Made by a program: the position numbers and the translations under genes. This document shows, one piece after another, positions 42,129 through 50,556 of a stretch of DNA of 64,000 bases; the stretch's first letter is position 1; each line of letters begins with the position of its first letter. The stretch spans positions 186,001-250,000 of the forward strand of contig NZ_JAFCKS010000002.1 of assembly GCF_018129995.1 (NCBI RefSeq), written 5' to 3'. The notes below the pieces were generated by a model that saw nothing but the letters and a program-made list of their open reading frames with translations, was not told the DNA's origin and did not search any database. The DNA is from Bradyrhizobium sp. SZCCT0153. Its GTDB lineage: Bacteria; Pseudomonadota; Alphaproteobacteria; Rhizobiales; Xanthobacteraceae.

Positions 42129-44318
42129 ATGCACGTCACGCGGGATTTCTCGCATTACGTCCGGACTGCGGGCGAAGGCGTCCAGCACATCGACCTCGCG
42201 GTCGAGGGCGTGCACTGCGCCGGCTGCATGGCCAAGATCGAACGCGGGCTGTCAGCCATCCCCGATGTCACCCTGGCGCGTGTGAACCTCACCAATCGCC
42301 GCGTCGCGCTGGAATGGAAGGCGGGCACGCTCGATCCCGCCCGCTTTATCGATCGGCTCGAAGAGCTCGGCTACAAGGCCTACCCCTACGAGACCGAGAG
42401 CGCGGAAGCGACGGAGGTCGCCGAATCCCGCTTCCTGCTGCGCTGCCTCGGTGTCGCCGCGTTCGCCACCATGAACGTGATGATGCTGTCGATCCCGGTG
42501 TGGTCGGGCAGCGCCGGCGACATGCTGCCCGAGCAGCGCGATTTCTTCCACTGGCTGTCGGCGCTGATCGCGCTGCCGGCGGCGGCCTATGCCGGACAGC
42601 CGTTCTTCCGCTCGGCCTGGCGCGCGCTGTCGCACAAGACCACCAACATGGACGTGCCGATCTCGATCGGGGTGTGCCTTGCGCTCGGCATGTCCGTGGT
42701 GGAGACCATTCACCACGCCGAACACGCTTATTTCGACGCGGCGATCATGCTGCTCACGTTCCTGCTGGTGGGCCGCGTCCTTGACCAGAACATGCGGCGG
42801 CGGACCCGCGCCGTCGCCGGCAATCTCGCGGCACTCAAGGCCGAAACCGCGGCCAAGTTCGTCGGCCCCGATGAAATATCGCAGGTGCCGGTGGCGGCGA
42901 TCCATCCCGGCGACATCGTGCTGCTGCGGCCCGGCGAGCGCTGCGCGGTCGACGGCACCGTGATCGAGGGACGCTCCGAAATCGACCAGAGCCTGATCAC
43001 CGGCGAGACGCTCTATGTCACGGCCGGGCAGGGCACGCCGGTCTATGCGGGCTCCATGAACATCTCCGGCACACTGCGGGTGCGCGTTTCGGCGGCCTCC
43101 GAAGCGACGCTGCTGGCCGAGATCACCCGACTGCTCGACAACGCGCTGCAGGCGCGCTCGCGCTACATGCGTCTCGCCGACCGCGCCTCGCGGCTCTACG
43201 CGCCCGTGGTGCACGCCACCGCGCTCATCACCATCCTCGGCTGGGTCATCGCGGGCGCCGGCTGGCACGATGCGATCGTTACCGGCGTGGCCGTGCTGAT
43301 CATCACCTGTCCCTGTGCGCTCGGCCTTGCGATCCCGACCGTGCAGACGGTCGCCTCGGGCGCAATGTTCAAGGCGGGCGTGCTGCTCAATTCCGGCGAT
43401 GCCATCGAGCGCCTCGCCGAAGCCGACCACGTCATCTTCGACAAGACGGGCACGCTGACGCTGCCGGAGCTCGAGGTCACGAATGCGGCCGACATTCCCG
43501 CCGCCATCTTCGATCTCGCCGGCCGCCTCGCGCTGTCGAGCCATCATCCGGTCGCCGCCGCGGTCGCGCAGGCCGCCGACGCGAAATCGCCGATCGTCGG
43601 CGCTGTCGAAGAGGCCGGGCAGGGCGTGCGCGCGACTGTGGACGGCGTCGAGATCCGTCTCGGCCGGCCTTCCTTCTGCGGCGCGGAGGCGTTGATCGGC
43701 CGCGCCACGCTCGATCCCGAAGCCTCCATCGTGGCCTTCAGCAAGGGGGCTGAAAAATTCGTGCTTTCGGTGCGTCAAGGTCTGCGCCCGGATGCGCATG
43801 CCGTGATCGCGGCGTTGAAGATGCGCAATCTCGGCATCGAGATTCTCTCCGGTGACCGTGAGCCCGCGGTGACGGCGGCGGCCCACGCGCTCGGCATTCC
43901 GGAATGGCGCGCCGGCGTCACGCCGGCCGACAAGATCGCGCGGATCGAGGAACTGAAGCAGCGAGGCGCAAAGGTGCTGATGGTCGGTGACGGCATGAAT
44001 GACGCTCCGTCGCTTGCGGCGGCGCACGTCTCGATGTCGCCGATTTCGGCCGCGCATTTGAGCCAGGCGACCGCCGATCTCGTCTTCCTCGGCCGGCCGC
44101 TGGCGCCGGTCGTCGCCGCCATCGATTCCGCGCGCAGAGCGCGGCACCTGATGCGGCAAAATCTCTGGCTTGCGATCGGCTACAACGTCCTCGCGGTGCC
44201 GGTCGCGATCAGCGGAATCGTGACGCCCCTGATCGCGGCAGCCGCCATGAGCGGATCGTCGATCCTGGTCATGCTGAATTCGCTGCGGGCGCGCAGCGCC
44301 TCTCGGGAGGTCGTGTGA
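42129..44318 (+). CDS. fixI: FixI (CcoI), copper-transporting P1B-type ATPase
   Basis: A 729-residue P-type ATPase. An N-terminal heavy-metal domain has VEGVHCAGCMAKIE (Cys-x2-Cys near residue 35). Eight membrane helices include the Cu-site CPC in TCPCALGLAIPT. The phosphorylated Asp is in FDKTGTLTLPE, the nucleotide-domain HP in SSHHPVAAAV, and the hinge in MVGDGMNDAPSL. It is the CtpA/FixI-type exporter that supplies Cu for cbb3 assembly and not the detoxifying CopA type. ATG 42129 lies 11 bp after fixH, and the stop overlaps the fixS start (ATGA). Confidence 0.95.
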   Translation: MHVTRDFSHYVRTAGEGVQHIDLAVEGVHCAGCMAKIERGLSAIPDVTLARVNLTNRRVALEWKAGTLDPARFIDRLEELGYKAYPYETESAEATEVAESRFLLRCLGVAAFATMNVMMLSIPVWSGSAGDMLPEQRDFFHWLSALIALPAAAYAGQPFFRSAWRALSHKTTNMDVPISIGVCLALGMSVVETIHHAEHAYFDAAIMLLTFLLVGRVLDQNMRRRTRAVAGNLAALKAETAAKFVGPDEISQVPVAAIHPGDIVLLRPGERCAVDGTVIEGRSEIDQSLITGETLYVTAGQGTPVYAGSMNISGTLRVRVSAASEATLLAEITRLLDNALQARSRYMRLADRASRLYAPVVHATALITILGWVIAGAGWHDAIVTGVAVLIITCPCALGLAIPTVQTVASGAMFKAGVLLNSGDAIERLAEADHVIFDKTGTLTLPELEVTNAADIPAAIFDLAGRLALSSHHPVAAAVAQAADAKSPIVGAVEEAGQGVRATVDGVEIRLGRPSFCGAEALIGRATLDPEASIVAFSKGAEKFVLSVRQGLRPDAHAVIAALKMRNLGIEILSGDREPAVTAAAHALGIPEWRAGVTPADKIARIEELKQRGAKVLMVGDGMNDAPSLAAAHVSMSPISAAHLSQATADLVFLGRPLAPVVAAIDSARRARHLMRQNLWLAIGYNVLAVPVAISGIVTPLIAAAAMSGSSILVMLNSLRARSASREVV

Positions 44319-44485
44319 TGGAGATTCTGGTCATCCTGGTCCCGCTGGCGCTGATGCTCGGTGGCGCCGGTCTCGTCGCCTTCCTCTGGTCGCTCCGGAG
44401 CGGCCAGTACGACGATCTCGACGGCGCCGCCTGGCGCGCCATCGCCGACGACGAGCCGCCGCAGGAAGCTCCGGCCAAGCGTTAG
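44318..44485 (+). CDS. fixS: FixS (CcoS), small cbb3 maturation protein
   Basis: A 55-residue protein read from the DNA, with one N-terminal helix (about 3-24, rich in Leu, Gly and Ala) and the CcoS signature FLWSLRSGQYDDLDGAAWR. CcoS is needed for cofactor insertion into cbb3 oxidase. Its start overlaps the fixI stop by one base pair pattern (ATGA), and its last 4 bp overlap the end of the convergent MFS gene. Confidence 0.93.
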   Translation: MEILVILVPLALMLGGAGLVAFLWSLRSGQYDDLDGAAWRAIADDEPPQEAPAKR

Positions 44486-45684
44486 CGCTTCAACGCGAAT
44501 GTGAGCAGGGCGGCGGCCGCGAGAGCTACGCCGATTCCGGTGACGCACGCATGCCAGCCGAAGGCGTCGAACAGGCGTCCGAGCACGGCCGTGCCGACAA
44601 GCCCGCCACAGAAATAGCACGCCAGATAGGTGCCGCTGGCGACGCCTCGATTGTCGGCCGCAGCCTGTCCGACGAACCCGGTGGCGACCGCCTGCGCGAA
44701 GAAGGTGCCGATTCCGACCAGGATCATGCCGGCGAGCACTTCGCCCAGATGCGGCGCCAGCAGCAGCGGCAGGCCTAATCCAGCGACGGCCAGCGAGCCC
44801 CAGATCGTCGGTCGCGTTCCCAGGCGTGCCGCCACCTTGCCGGCCAGCAACGTCGTGACGACCGACGGCAGGAAGACGAAATAGACGAGGCCGAGGTCCA
44901 TCATGCCGAGCGACAGCGGCGGGCGGACCAGCACGAAGTTGACGAAAGTGAAGGTGCCGATGAAGGCGAACAGGATGCAGAAGCCGATGCCGAAGGCGGC
45001 GCGCAGCCGCGGATTTCGCCAATGCGCGATCATGGCGGGGAGCGGTGATCCCGCCGGCATCATCGTGTGCATCGGTTGAACGTGCTTGATGGTGAAATAG
45101 ACCAGCACGGCGCCGGCGAGATTGAGGGCTGCAAAGAAATAGAAATTCCAGGCGAGGCCCAGACCGTCGGCGACCGCCGCCGAGATCAGCCGGCCGATCA
45201 GGTTGCTCGCGACGTTTCCGGTGATATAGGCGGCAAAAGCGCCGCCGGCGTCCATGGCGCTGCATTGTTCGCCGAGATATGCGAGCGTGAGCGCGAAGGC
45301 GGACGCCATGCAAAGGCCCTGCACGACGCGCAGAGCGGTAAAGACGGCAAGATTGGGAGCGGTCGCCAGCAGGCCGGTAGGGATCGCCAGAAACAGGAGG
45401 CTGAGCAGGATGCCGGTCCGCCGGTTGATGCGCGGACTGAAGAAGCCGACGACGAGGCTCGCGACGGCCATGCCGAAGGTGCTGGCGTTGACGGCAAAGC
45501 CCATCGCTGCCGGCGTGACCCCGTAATGACGGGTCAGCGAGGGCAGGATCGCCTGGGTCGCGAACAGGTCGACGACGGTCAGGAAGGCGGTCAAGCCGAT
45601 CACGAGCGAGCGAAGCGCGAGCCCCGGCGAATGTGCGTCCATCGGTATCCTGATCGGCTTCATCCGTACGGACAGATCGGTCAT
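44482..45684 (-). CDS. MFS transporter, YnfM-type
   Basis: A 400-residue major facilitator with about twelve helices. Motifs include VVDLFATQAILPSLTRHYGV in helix 1, FFSPRINRRTGILLSL in loop 2-3, LRVVQGLCMASAFAL in helix 4 and, in the second half, LLAGKVAARLGTRPTI. This pattern is that of the YnfM/arabinose-efflux-like group. Substrate is unknown. It may be co-transcribed with the cupin gene upstream (104 bp between them). Its stop region overlaps fixS by 4 bp, leaving no room for a terminator between the converging units. Confidence 0.82.
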   Translation of the reverse strand: MTDLSVRMKPIRIPMDAHSPGLALRSLVIGLTAFLTVVDLFATQAILPSLTRHYGVTPAAMGFAVNASTFGMAVASLVVGFFSPRINRRTGILLSLLFLAIPTGLLATAPNLAVFTALRVVQGLCMASAFALTLAYLGEQCSAMDAGGAFAAYITGNVASNLIGRLISAAVADGLGLAWNFYFFAALNLAGAVLVYFTIKHVQPMHTMMPAGSPLPAMIAHWRNPRLRAAFGIGFCILFAFIGTFTFVNFVLVRPPLSLGMMDLGLVYFVFLPSVVTTLLAGKVAARLGTRPTIWGSLAVAGLGLPLLLAPHLGEVLAGMILVGIGTFFAQAVATGFVGQAAADNRGVASGTYLACYFCGGLVGTAVLGRLFDAFGWHACVTGIGVALAAAALLTFALKR

Positions 45685-45788
45685 GGCGTAGCATCTCCGG
45701 TGGGGGATGTGGCGCCCGGCATGCCGGATGGCATGGGGATTTCGGACGCCACATCCTGTAACGAACGCGCTGGGGCCTGAGGCGCTCG

Positions 45789-46271
45789 TCACATGTTGTG
45801 GTCGTGCGGATCCTTGCGGACGTCGCCGACATAGAGAATGACCGTCTCCTTGCCGAGGTTCTTCCACCAGTGCGAGGTGCCGTGGACTTCAGGGCGGAGG
45901 TCGCCGGCCTTGTGCACGATCGGATCGATGCAGTTGGAGGCGTGTTCGACGATCTCGCCCTGCTGCACGAAGATCAGGGCAGGGCGGTCGTCATGGCTGT
46001 GCCAGGGCACGATGCCGCCGGGCGCGATCGTCAGCTTGCGGAAGCGCAACTCGCGGCCTTCGATATGCGCCGGTTGCTTGCCGAGGTCGATGGCACCGAG
46101 CGTGACGTCGGTGACGCCGACGGGCTTGTAGTCGACCATCTGTTGCGCGTTCGGCTTGACCTTGTCGGCCGGACACTCGCCGGCGGACGCCGGTTGCGCC
46201 GAAACCATGAGGGCTCCGGCAAGCACGATGCCGGAACAGATCACGCGCGATGCGATGGGATGCTTGAACAC
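45789..46271 (-). CDS. Exported cupin-domain protein
   Basis: A 160-residue protein with a signal peptide (VICSGIVLAGALMVSAQPASA, cleavage near residue 30). A single cupin barrel has metal-ligand pattern W-H-S-H in GGIVPWHSHDDRPALIF and the second motif around GTSHWWKN. One Cys pair (GECPADK, SNCID) could form a disulfide. The GTG start follows AAGGAG at 9 bp. Function unknown; cupins of this size include small isomerases and binding proteins. It is divergent from a peroxiredoxin-like gene across a palindromic operator region. Confidence 0.8.
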   Translation of the reverse strand: MFKHPIASRVICSGIVLAGALMVSAQPASAGECPADKVKPNAQQMVDYKPVGVTDVTLGAIDLGKQPAHIEGRELRFRKLTIAPGGIVPWHSHDDRPALIFVQQGEIVEHASNCIDPIVHKAGDLRPEVHGTSHWWKNLGKETVILYVGDVRKDPHDHNM

Positions 46272-46371
46272 GGGGAGGTCTCCTTTGTTGGCCGTGACCC
46301 CGCTGGTCGCCGGCGATGGCATCAGCTTCGTCGAAGCAGCCCTTGTGCTGAAATGCCCTCTTGCTCTCGAT

Positions 46372-46415
46372 GCGATAGCCCCGCGCTATCGCGGCGCGAT
46401 AGGCCGCAGCTATCG
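46372..46415. promoter_or_regulatory. Double palindromic operator in the cupin/peroxiredoxin divergent promoter
   Basis: GCGATAGC (46372-46379) with GCTATCGC (46385-46392), then GCGATAG (46396-46402) with GCTATCG (46409-46415), form two similar palindromes 24 bp apart. CGATAG/CTATCG dyads of this spacing are typical of LysR-type regulator sites. They lie midway between the two divergent genes. Confidence 0.5.
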
Positions 46416-46532
46416 AACTGATTGGGTATCGGTATTGCCCCTCGACGAAGATTCGCGCTCGGATGGTGGATGCCCCCTTGCGGGAAGGGGCGAACGCAAA
46501 AATAATGCGAACTCCTGCTGCCGGAGCGGAAG

Positions 46533-47249
46533 ATGACCTCACTCTCACCAGCGGATGCCGAACGGCTCAAGCTCGCCTTCCAGCGCTGCCGCGACATGGA
46601 TGGTACGCTGAACGAACAGCTCCGCGCCTATGCCGATGCCAGCCGCGAGGTCTTTCCGGCCTATGGCGAGGCTGTCGATCGCCTGGTAGCGCGACTGGGC
46701 GAGAACGGCGGCGGCGCGACGGCGCCGCTCCCGGGCGATGCGATGCCGCCATTCATGCTGCCGGACGAAAGCGGACATCTCGTCACGCTGCCTGCGCTGC
46801 TGGAGAGCGGCCCGGTCGCCGTGATGTTCTTCCGCGGCCATTGGTGTCCTTATTGCCGGCTCAATGTCCGCGCGGTGGTCCATGCGCTGGATCGCATCGA
46901 GGCCATGGGTGCGCGGATCGTCGCAGTCATGCCGGAGACGCAGGAATTCACCGGGCAGCTCAAGGCGGAAGCGGGTGCGCCATTTCCGATCCTGACCGAT
47001 CTCGACAACGGCTATGCGCTGTCGCTGGATCTCGCGATCTGGCTCGGCACCGAGATCCAGGGCCTGTTGTCCTATCAGGACATGAATAAATTCCACGGCA
47101 ATGACGGCTGGATGCTGCCGATTCCGGCCGTGTTCGTGGTCGGTCGCGACGGGATCGTGAAAGCCCGCTTCGTCGATCCCGATTTTCGCAAGCGCATGGA
47201 GATCGATGATCTCCTCGCGGCGCTGGAGAGCGCGAGTCGGGAGAACTGA
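46533..47249 (+). CDS. Peroxiredoxin-like protein (AhpC/TSA, thioredoxin fold)
   Basis: A 238-residue protein. Residues 1-60 are helical. The thioredoxin-fold domain starts at PGDAMPPFMLPDESG and has the active-site segment FFRGHWCPYCRLNV near residue 105. The end VVGRDGIVKARFVDPDFRKR is typical of this AhpC-TSA subgroup. The CPYC pair resembles a thioredoxin more than a classic 2-Cys peroxiredoxin (PTFVCPTE), so it may be a peroxide or thiol-disulfide reductase. The ATG is preceded by GGAAG. Confidence 0.82.
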   Translation: MTSLSPADAERLKLAFQRCRDMDGTLNEQLRAYADASREVFPAYGEAVDRLVARLGENGGGATAPLPGDAMPPFMLPDESGHLVTLPALLESGPVAVMFFRGHWCPYCRLNVRAVVHALDRIEAMGARIVAVMPETQEFTGQLKAEAGAPFPILTDLDNGYALSLDLAIWLGTEIQGLLSYQDMNKFHGNDGWMLPIPAVFVVGRDGIVKARFVDPDFRKRMEIDDLLAALESASREN

Positions 47250-47281
47250 GCCTGAAGGTTTGATGGCGCGGCATGTTCTTC

Positions 47282-47298
47282 CCCCCTCCCACAGGGGG
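47282..47298. terminator. Stem-loop between convergent genes
   Basis: CCCCCT (47282-47287) and AGGGGG (47293-47298) form a short GC stem flanked by CTTC/GAAG. It lies between the convergent peroxiredoxin-like and LysR genes and may end both transcripts. Confidence 0.4.
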
Positions 47299-47331
47299 AG
47301 GAAGGAAGAAGAGCCGCGATCGTTCTACCAG

Positions 47332-48219
47332 CTATCCCGCGATTGTCCGCCAGTCCGCACCGCGCAGCATCCGCATCACGGCGTTGGCCACCGCCGTACG
47401 TTGCCGGCCGGCGACGCCGTAGAGACTGACCGTGCGGCGCGCGTCCAGCCCGGTGACTGCGGTGCGTTTCAGGCTCTCCGGCACAGGCGAGGTGCGGGGC
47501 ATCATGGCGATGCCGATATCGGCTTCCACGAGTTCGATCAGGTCGTGCTCGCTTGAAATCTCGTGGCCCTGATCGACGTCGATGCCATGCTCTCGCAAGC
47601 TCGCGGAGATGCGCCGCGAATGCTCGCAGAAGGTTCGGCTGAGAAATTGTTCCGCGTGCAGATCGTCCAGCTCGATTATGTCGCGCTCCGCGAGCCGATG
47701 CTCCTTGCTCAAGACAAGCTCGAAAGCCTCGGTGAACAGCGGCCAGACGTCGAGCCGATCCCAGGATTCATCGATCTCGGCGGCGATGCCGAGCTCGGCT
47801 TCACCTTTCTTCAGGAGATCGGCGACCTCGCGGCTCGTTCCGCGCAGGAAGCGCAATTCGAGCCGGTTGAACTGCCGCTTGATCTCGCTGAGATGGGGAA
47901 TGAGCAGGGCCAGATCGATCGAATGCGCCAGTGCGATGCGCAGTGCGCCGATCTCGCCGCCCTTGAACGAGGAGGCGAGCGAGCGCGCGCCGGCAGCGGC
48001 GTCATAGCACTGCTTCAGCAGCGGGTGCATACGCTGGCCGAGTTCGGTCAATTGAGACGCCGGCCGCTCGCGACGGAACAGGTCGCCGCCGAGCTCGGCC
48101 TCGAGCTGCTTGATCGCGCGTGTCAGCGACGGTTGCGTCACGTTGCATTCCTCGGCGGCGCGCGTGAAGTTCAACAGCTGCGCCACCGCGAGGAAATAGC
48201 GGACCTGGTGCATTTCCAT
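47332..48219 (-). CDS. LysR-family transcriptional regulator
   Basis: A 295-residue regulator with an N-terminal helix-turn-helix (FLAVAQLLNFTRAAEECNVT, then QPSLTRAIKQLEAELGG) and a LysR substrate-binding domain (ALRIALAHSIDLALLIPHL, then FLSRTFCEHS). Inducer unknown. It is divergent from the hydroxybutyrate dehydrogenase gene with 217 bp between starts, so that gene is the likely target, along with the regulator itself. ATG 48219 is chosen (MEMHQVRYF); ATG 48213 is a close alternative. Confidence 0.88.
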   Translation of the reverse strand: MEMHQVRYFLAVAQLLNFTRAAEECNVTQPSLTRAIKQLEAELGGDLFRRERPASQLTELGQRMHPLLKQCYDAAAGARSLASSFKGGEIGALRIALAHSIDLALLIPHLSEIKRQFNRLELRFLRGTSREVADLLKKGEAELGIAAEIDESWDRLDVWPLFTEAFELVLSKEHRLAERDIIELDDLHAEQFLSRTFCEHSRRISASLREHGIDVDQGHEISSEHDLIELVEADIGIAMMPRTSPVPESLKRTAVTGLDARRTVSLYGVAGRQRTAVANAVMRMLRGADWRTIAG

Positions 48220-48381
48220 GGATCGGCTCCGAGCAAGACCGGCCGCAAATCTAGCCGATCGGGCCGGGGAAAGACATCCCGCCCGCGATAGCGCGCGCGT
48301 ATGGTTTCGGAAGCCAGCCGGTATTTCCGTTCGAGCCGGCGGTCCTCCAGAGTTCTGCGGAAGCCCGGACTTGCCATCGCT

Positions 48382-48420
48382 TTGGGCCATCGTCTTGGGC
48401 CATCGTCTTGGGCGATCGCC
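48382..48420 (+). repeat. Three tandem 13-bp repeats upstream of bdhA
   Basis: TTGGGCCATCGTC occurs at 48382-48394 and 48395-48407, and a variant TTGGGCGATCGCC at 48408-48420. The array ends 16 bp before the bdhA ATG, just upstream of its ribosome site. It may bind a regulator or simply be a slippage array. Confidence 0.7.
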
Positions 48421-48436
48421 AACGGAGGATCTTGCC

Positions 48437-49261
48437 ATGAACATCCCGGTGAAACTGCAGACGTCCGACCTCGCACGTGCTCTGGCCGGCAAGGTGGCGC
48501 TTGTCACGGGTTCGACCAGCGGCATCGGACTTGGCATCGCCAGAGCGCTGGCCGCAGCCGGTGCCGATATCGTGTTGAACGGCCTCGGTGTCGCGGCCGA
48601 GATCGGCCGGACGCGCGAGCAGATCGCCGCCGAATTCGGTGTCAGGGCGAGCTATTCGTCGGCGGACATGACGAGGCCGAGGTCGATTGCCGAGATGATG
48701 GCGGCCACGATCGCCGAGTCCGGCCGGCTCGATATCCTGGTCAACAACGCCGGCATTCAGCATATCGCGCCGCTCGACCAATTTCCGGTCGAGAAATGGG
48801 ACCAGATCCTCGCAATCAACCTGTCATCGGCGTTCCACACCACGCGGCTCGCACTACCCGCGATGCGCGAGAACGGCTTTGGCCGGATCATCAACATCGC
48901 CTCGGCGCATGGCCTGGTCGGCTCGCCGTTCAAGGCGGCCTACGTCACGGCCAAGCACGGCATCGTCGGCCTGACGAAGGTCACGGCGCTGGAGACCGCC
49001 GAGCAAGGCATCACCTGCAACGCGATCTGTCCCGGCTACGTCTACACGCCGCTGGTCGAGGCGCAGATCGACGGGCAGGCCAGGGCGCACGGCATCTCGC
49101 ACGATCAGGTCATCCGCGACGTCTTGCTCGCCCAGCAGCCGAACAAGCGTTTTGCCACGGTCGAGGAGCTCGGCGCGCTCTCTGTATTCCTGTCGACCGA
49201 TGCGGCCGGCTCGATCACGGGAATCGCACTGCCGGTCGACGGCGGCTGGACGGCGCATTAG
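48437..49261 (+). CDS. bdhA: 3-hydroxybutyrate dehydrogenase (SDR)
   Basis: A 274-residue SDR enzyme. It has the NAD motif TGSTSGIG near residue 24, NNAG, a complete catalytic set (Ser in NIASAHGLVGS, Tyr and Lys in AAYVTAKHG) and the hydroxybutyrate-dehydrogenase-type stretches NAICPGYVYTPLVEAQI and QQPNKRFATVEELG. It interconverts 3-hydroxybutyrate and acetoacetate in PHB breakdown. The ATG follows CGGAGGA. A patatin-like gene lies 85 bp downstream on the same strand, a pairing I recall from PHB-related loci in this genus. Confidence 0.87.
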   Translation: MNIPVKLQTSDLARALAGKVALVTGSTSGIGLGIARALAAAGADIVLNGLGVAAEIGRTREQIAAEFGVRASYSSADMTRPRSIAEMMAATIAESGRLDILVNNAGIQHIAPLDQFPVEKWDQILAINLSSAFHTTRLALPAMRENGFGRIINIASAHGLVGSPFKAAYVTAKHGIVGLTKVTALETAEQGITCNAICPGYVYTPLVEAQIDGQARAHGISHDQVIRDVLLAQQPNKRFATVEELGALSVFLSTDAAGSITGIALPVDGGWTAH

Positions 49262-49346
49262 CATGAGCCGCGGTAGCCTGGGCAGGCGTAACAAGACGCA
49301 GCGGCCAGCGAATATTCGATCGGTGCAGGCTCACCAGGAGCGAGAC

Positions 49347-50495
49347 ATGAACGGCACGCAGGACAATACGCAACACAAGGGTAAGGACTTGCCGGGCCAG
49401 GTCGTGCTCGTGCTTCAGGGCGGTGGTGCGCTCGGATCCTACCAGGCCGGGGTGTATCAGGCGCTGCACGAGGCGGGGATCGAGCCGGACTGGGTCATCG
49501 GCACCTCGATCGGCGCCATCAATGCGAGCCTGATTGCGGGCAACGAGCCCGGACAGCGACTTGCACGCCTGAGGGAGTTCTGGAAGCGGATGGAGCAGAA
49601 CCCGGTGTGGAATTTCCGCACCGCGTTTCCCGATTTCAACGAGAAACTTTCTTATTGGTCGACCGTCACCAATGGCATTCCCGGCTTCTTCCGGCCCAAT
49701 GCTCTGGCGCACGCCGGCGATTCCTATCCGCTCGGCCCCGACAATGCCGGCTTCTATTCGACCGCGCCGCTCGAGAAGACACTGCTCGACCTTGTCGATT
49801 TCAGCCTGGTCAATCGTTGCGCGCCGCGGCTGACGGTTGGCGCGGCCCATGTCCGCACCAGCCAGATGCGCTATTTCGACAGCCGCGATGGTGAGCTGAC
49901 GGTCAAGCACGTGATGGCCTCGGGCGCGCTGCCGCCGGCATTTCCTGCGGTGCGGATCGATGGCGATCTCTATTGGGACGGCGGCATCCTGTCGAACACG
50001 CCGACGGAGGCCGTGTTCGACGACAACCCGCGCAAGGACGCGCTGATCTTCTCCGTGCATCTGTGGAATCCCGTCGGCGCCGAGCCGACCACGATGGCGG
50101 AGGTGCTGAATCGGCACAAGGACGTGCAATATTCCAGCCGCATCGCAAGCCAGATCGTCCGCCAGCAGCAGGCTCATCGCCTGCGCCACGTCATCAACCA
50201 GTTGGCCGCGCGTCTGCCTGAGAGCGAGCGCAACGATCCGGCGGTTCGTGAACTGGCGAGCTATGGTTGCCCGACACGCATGCACGTCGTGCGCCTGCTC
50301 GCGCCGCAGCTCGACCGCGAGAACCACACCAAGGACATCGATTTCAGCCCGTCGGGCATCATGCGGCGGTGGGATGCGGGCTATGCTCACACGAGGTCTG
50401 TGCTCGAGCGAAAGCCGTGGGTCGGCGAATTCGACCCGCTCGCCGGTGTAGTGCTGCACGAGCATATGGACGTGCTGCCTATTGCGGCGGAGTGA
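49347..50495 (+). CDS. Patatin-like phospholipase family protein
   Basis: A 382-residue protein with the patatin catalytic dyad layout. It has oxyanion loop LQGGGALGSYQAGVYQAL, nucleophile motif GTSIGAINA (Ser near residue 54), and the Asp motif DGGILSNTP near residue 211. The C-terminal third is helical with GIMRRWDAGYAHT. Family members hydrolyse lipids or polyester. With bdhA upstream, a role in PHB granule or membrane lipid turnover is possible but unproven. The start has AGGAG 7 bp upstream. Confidence 0.83.
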   Translation: MNGTQDNTQHKGKDLPGQVVLVLQGGGALGSYQAGVYQALHEAGIEPDWVIGTSIGAINASLIAGNEPGQRLARLREFWKRMEQNPVWNFRTAFPDFNEKLSYWSTVTNGIPGFFRPNALAHAGDSYPLGPDNAGFYSTAPLEKTLLDLVDFSLVNRCAPRLTVGAAHVRTSQMRYFDSRDGELTVKHVMASGALPPAFPAVRIDGDLYWDGGILSNTPTEAVFDDNPRKDALIFSVHLWNPVGAEPTTMAEVLNRHKDVQYSSRIASQIVRQQQAHRLRHVINQLAARLPESERNDPAVRELASYGCPTRMHVVRLLAPQLDRENHTKDIDFSPSGIMRRWDAGYAHTRSVLERKPWVGEFDPLAGVVLHEHMDVLPIAAE

Positions 50496-50556
50496 GGGCG
50501 TTGTCCGTCATTGTTCTGCGTCGTGACGATTTCACGAGGACGCACTCCGGGTTATT

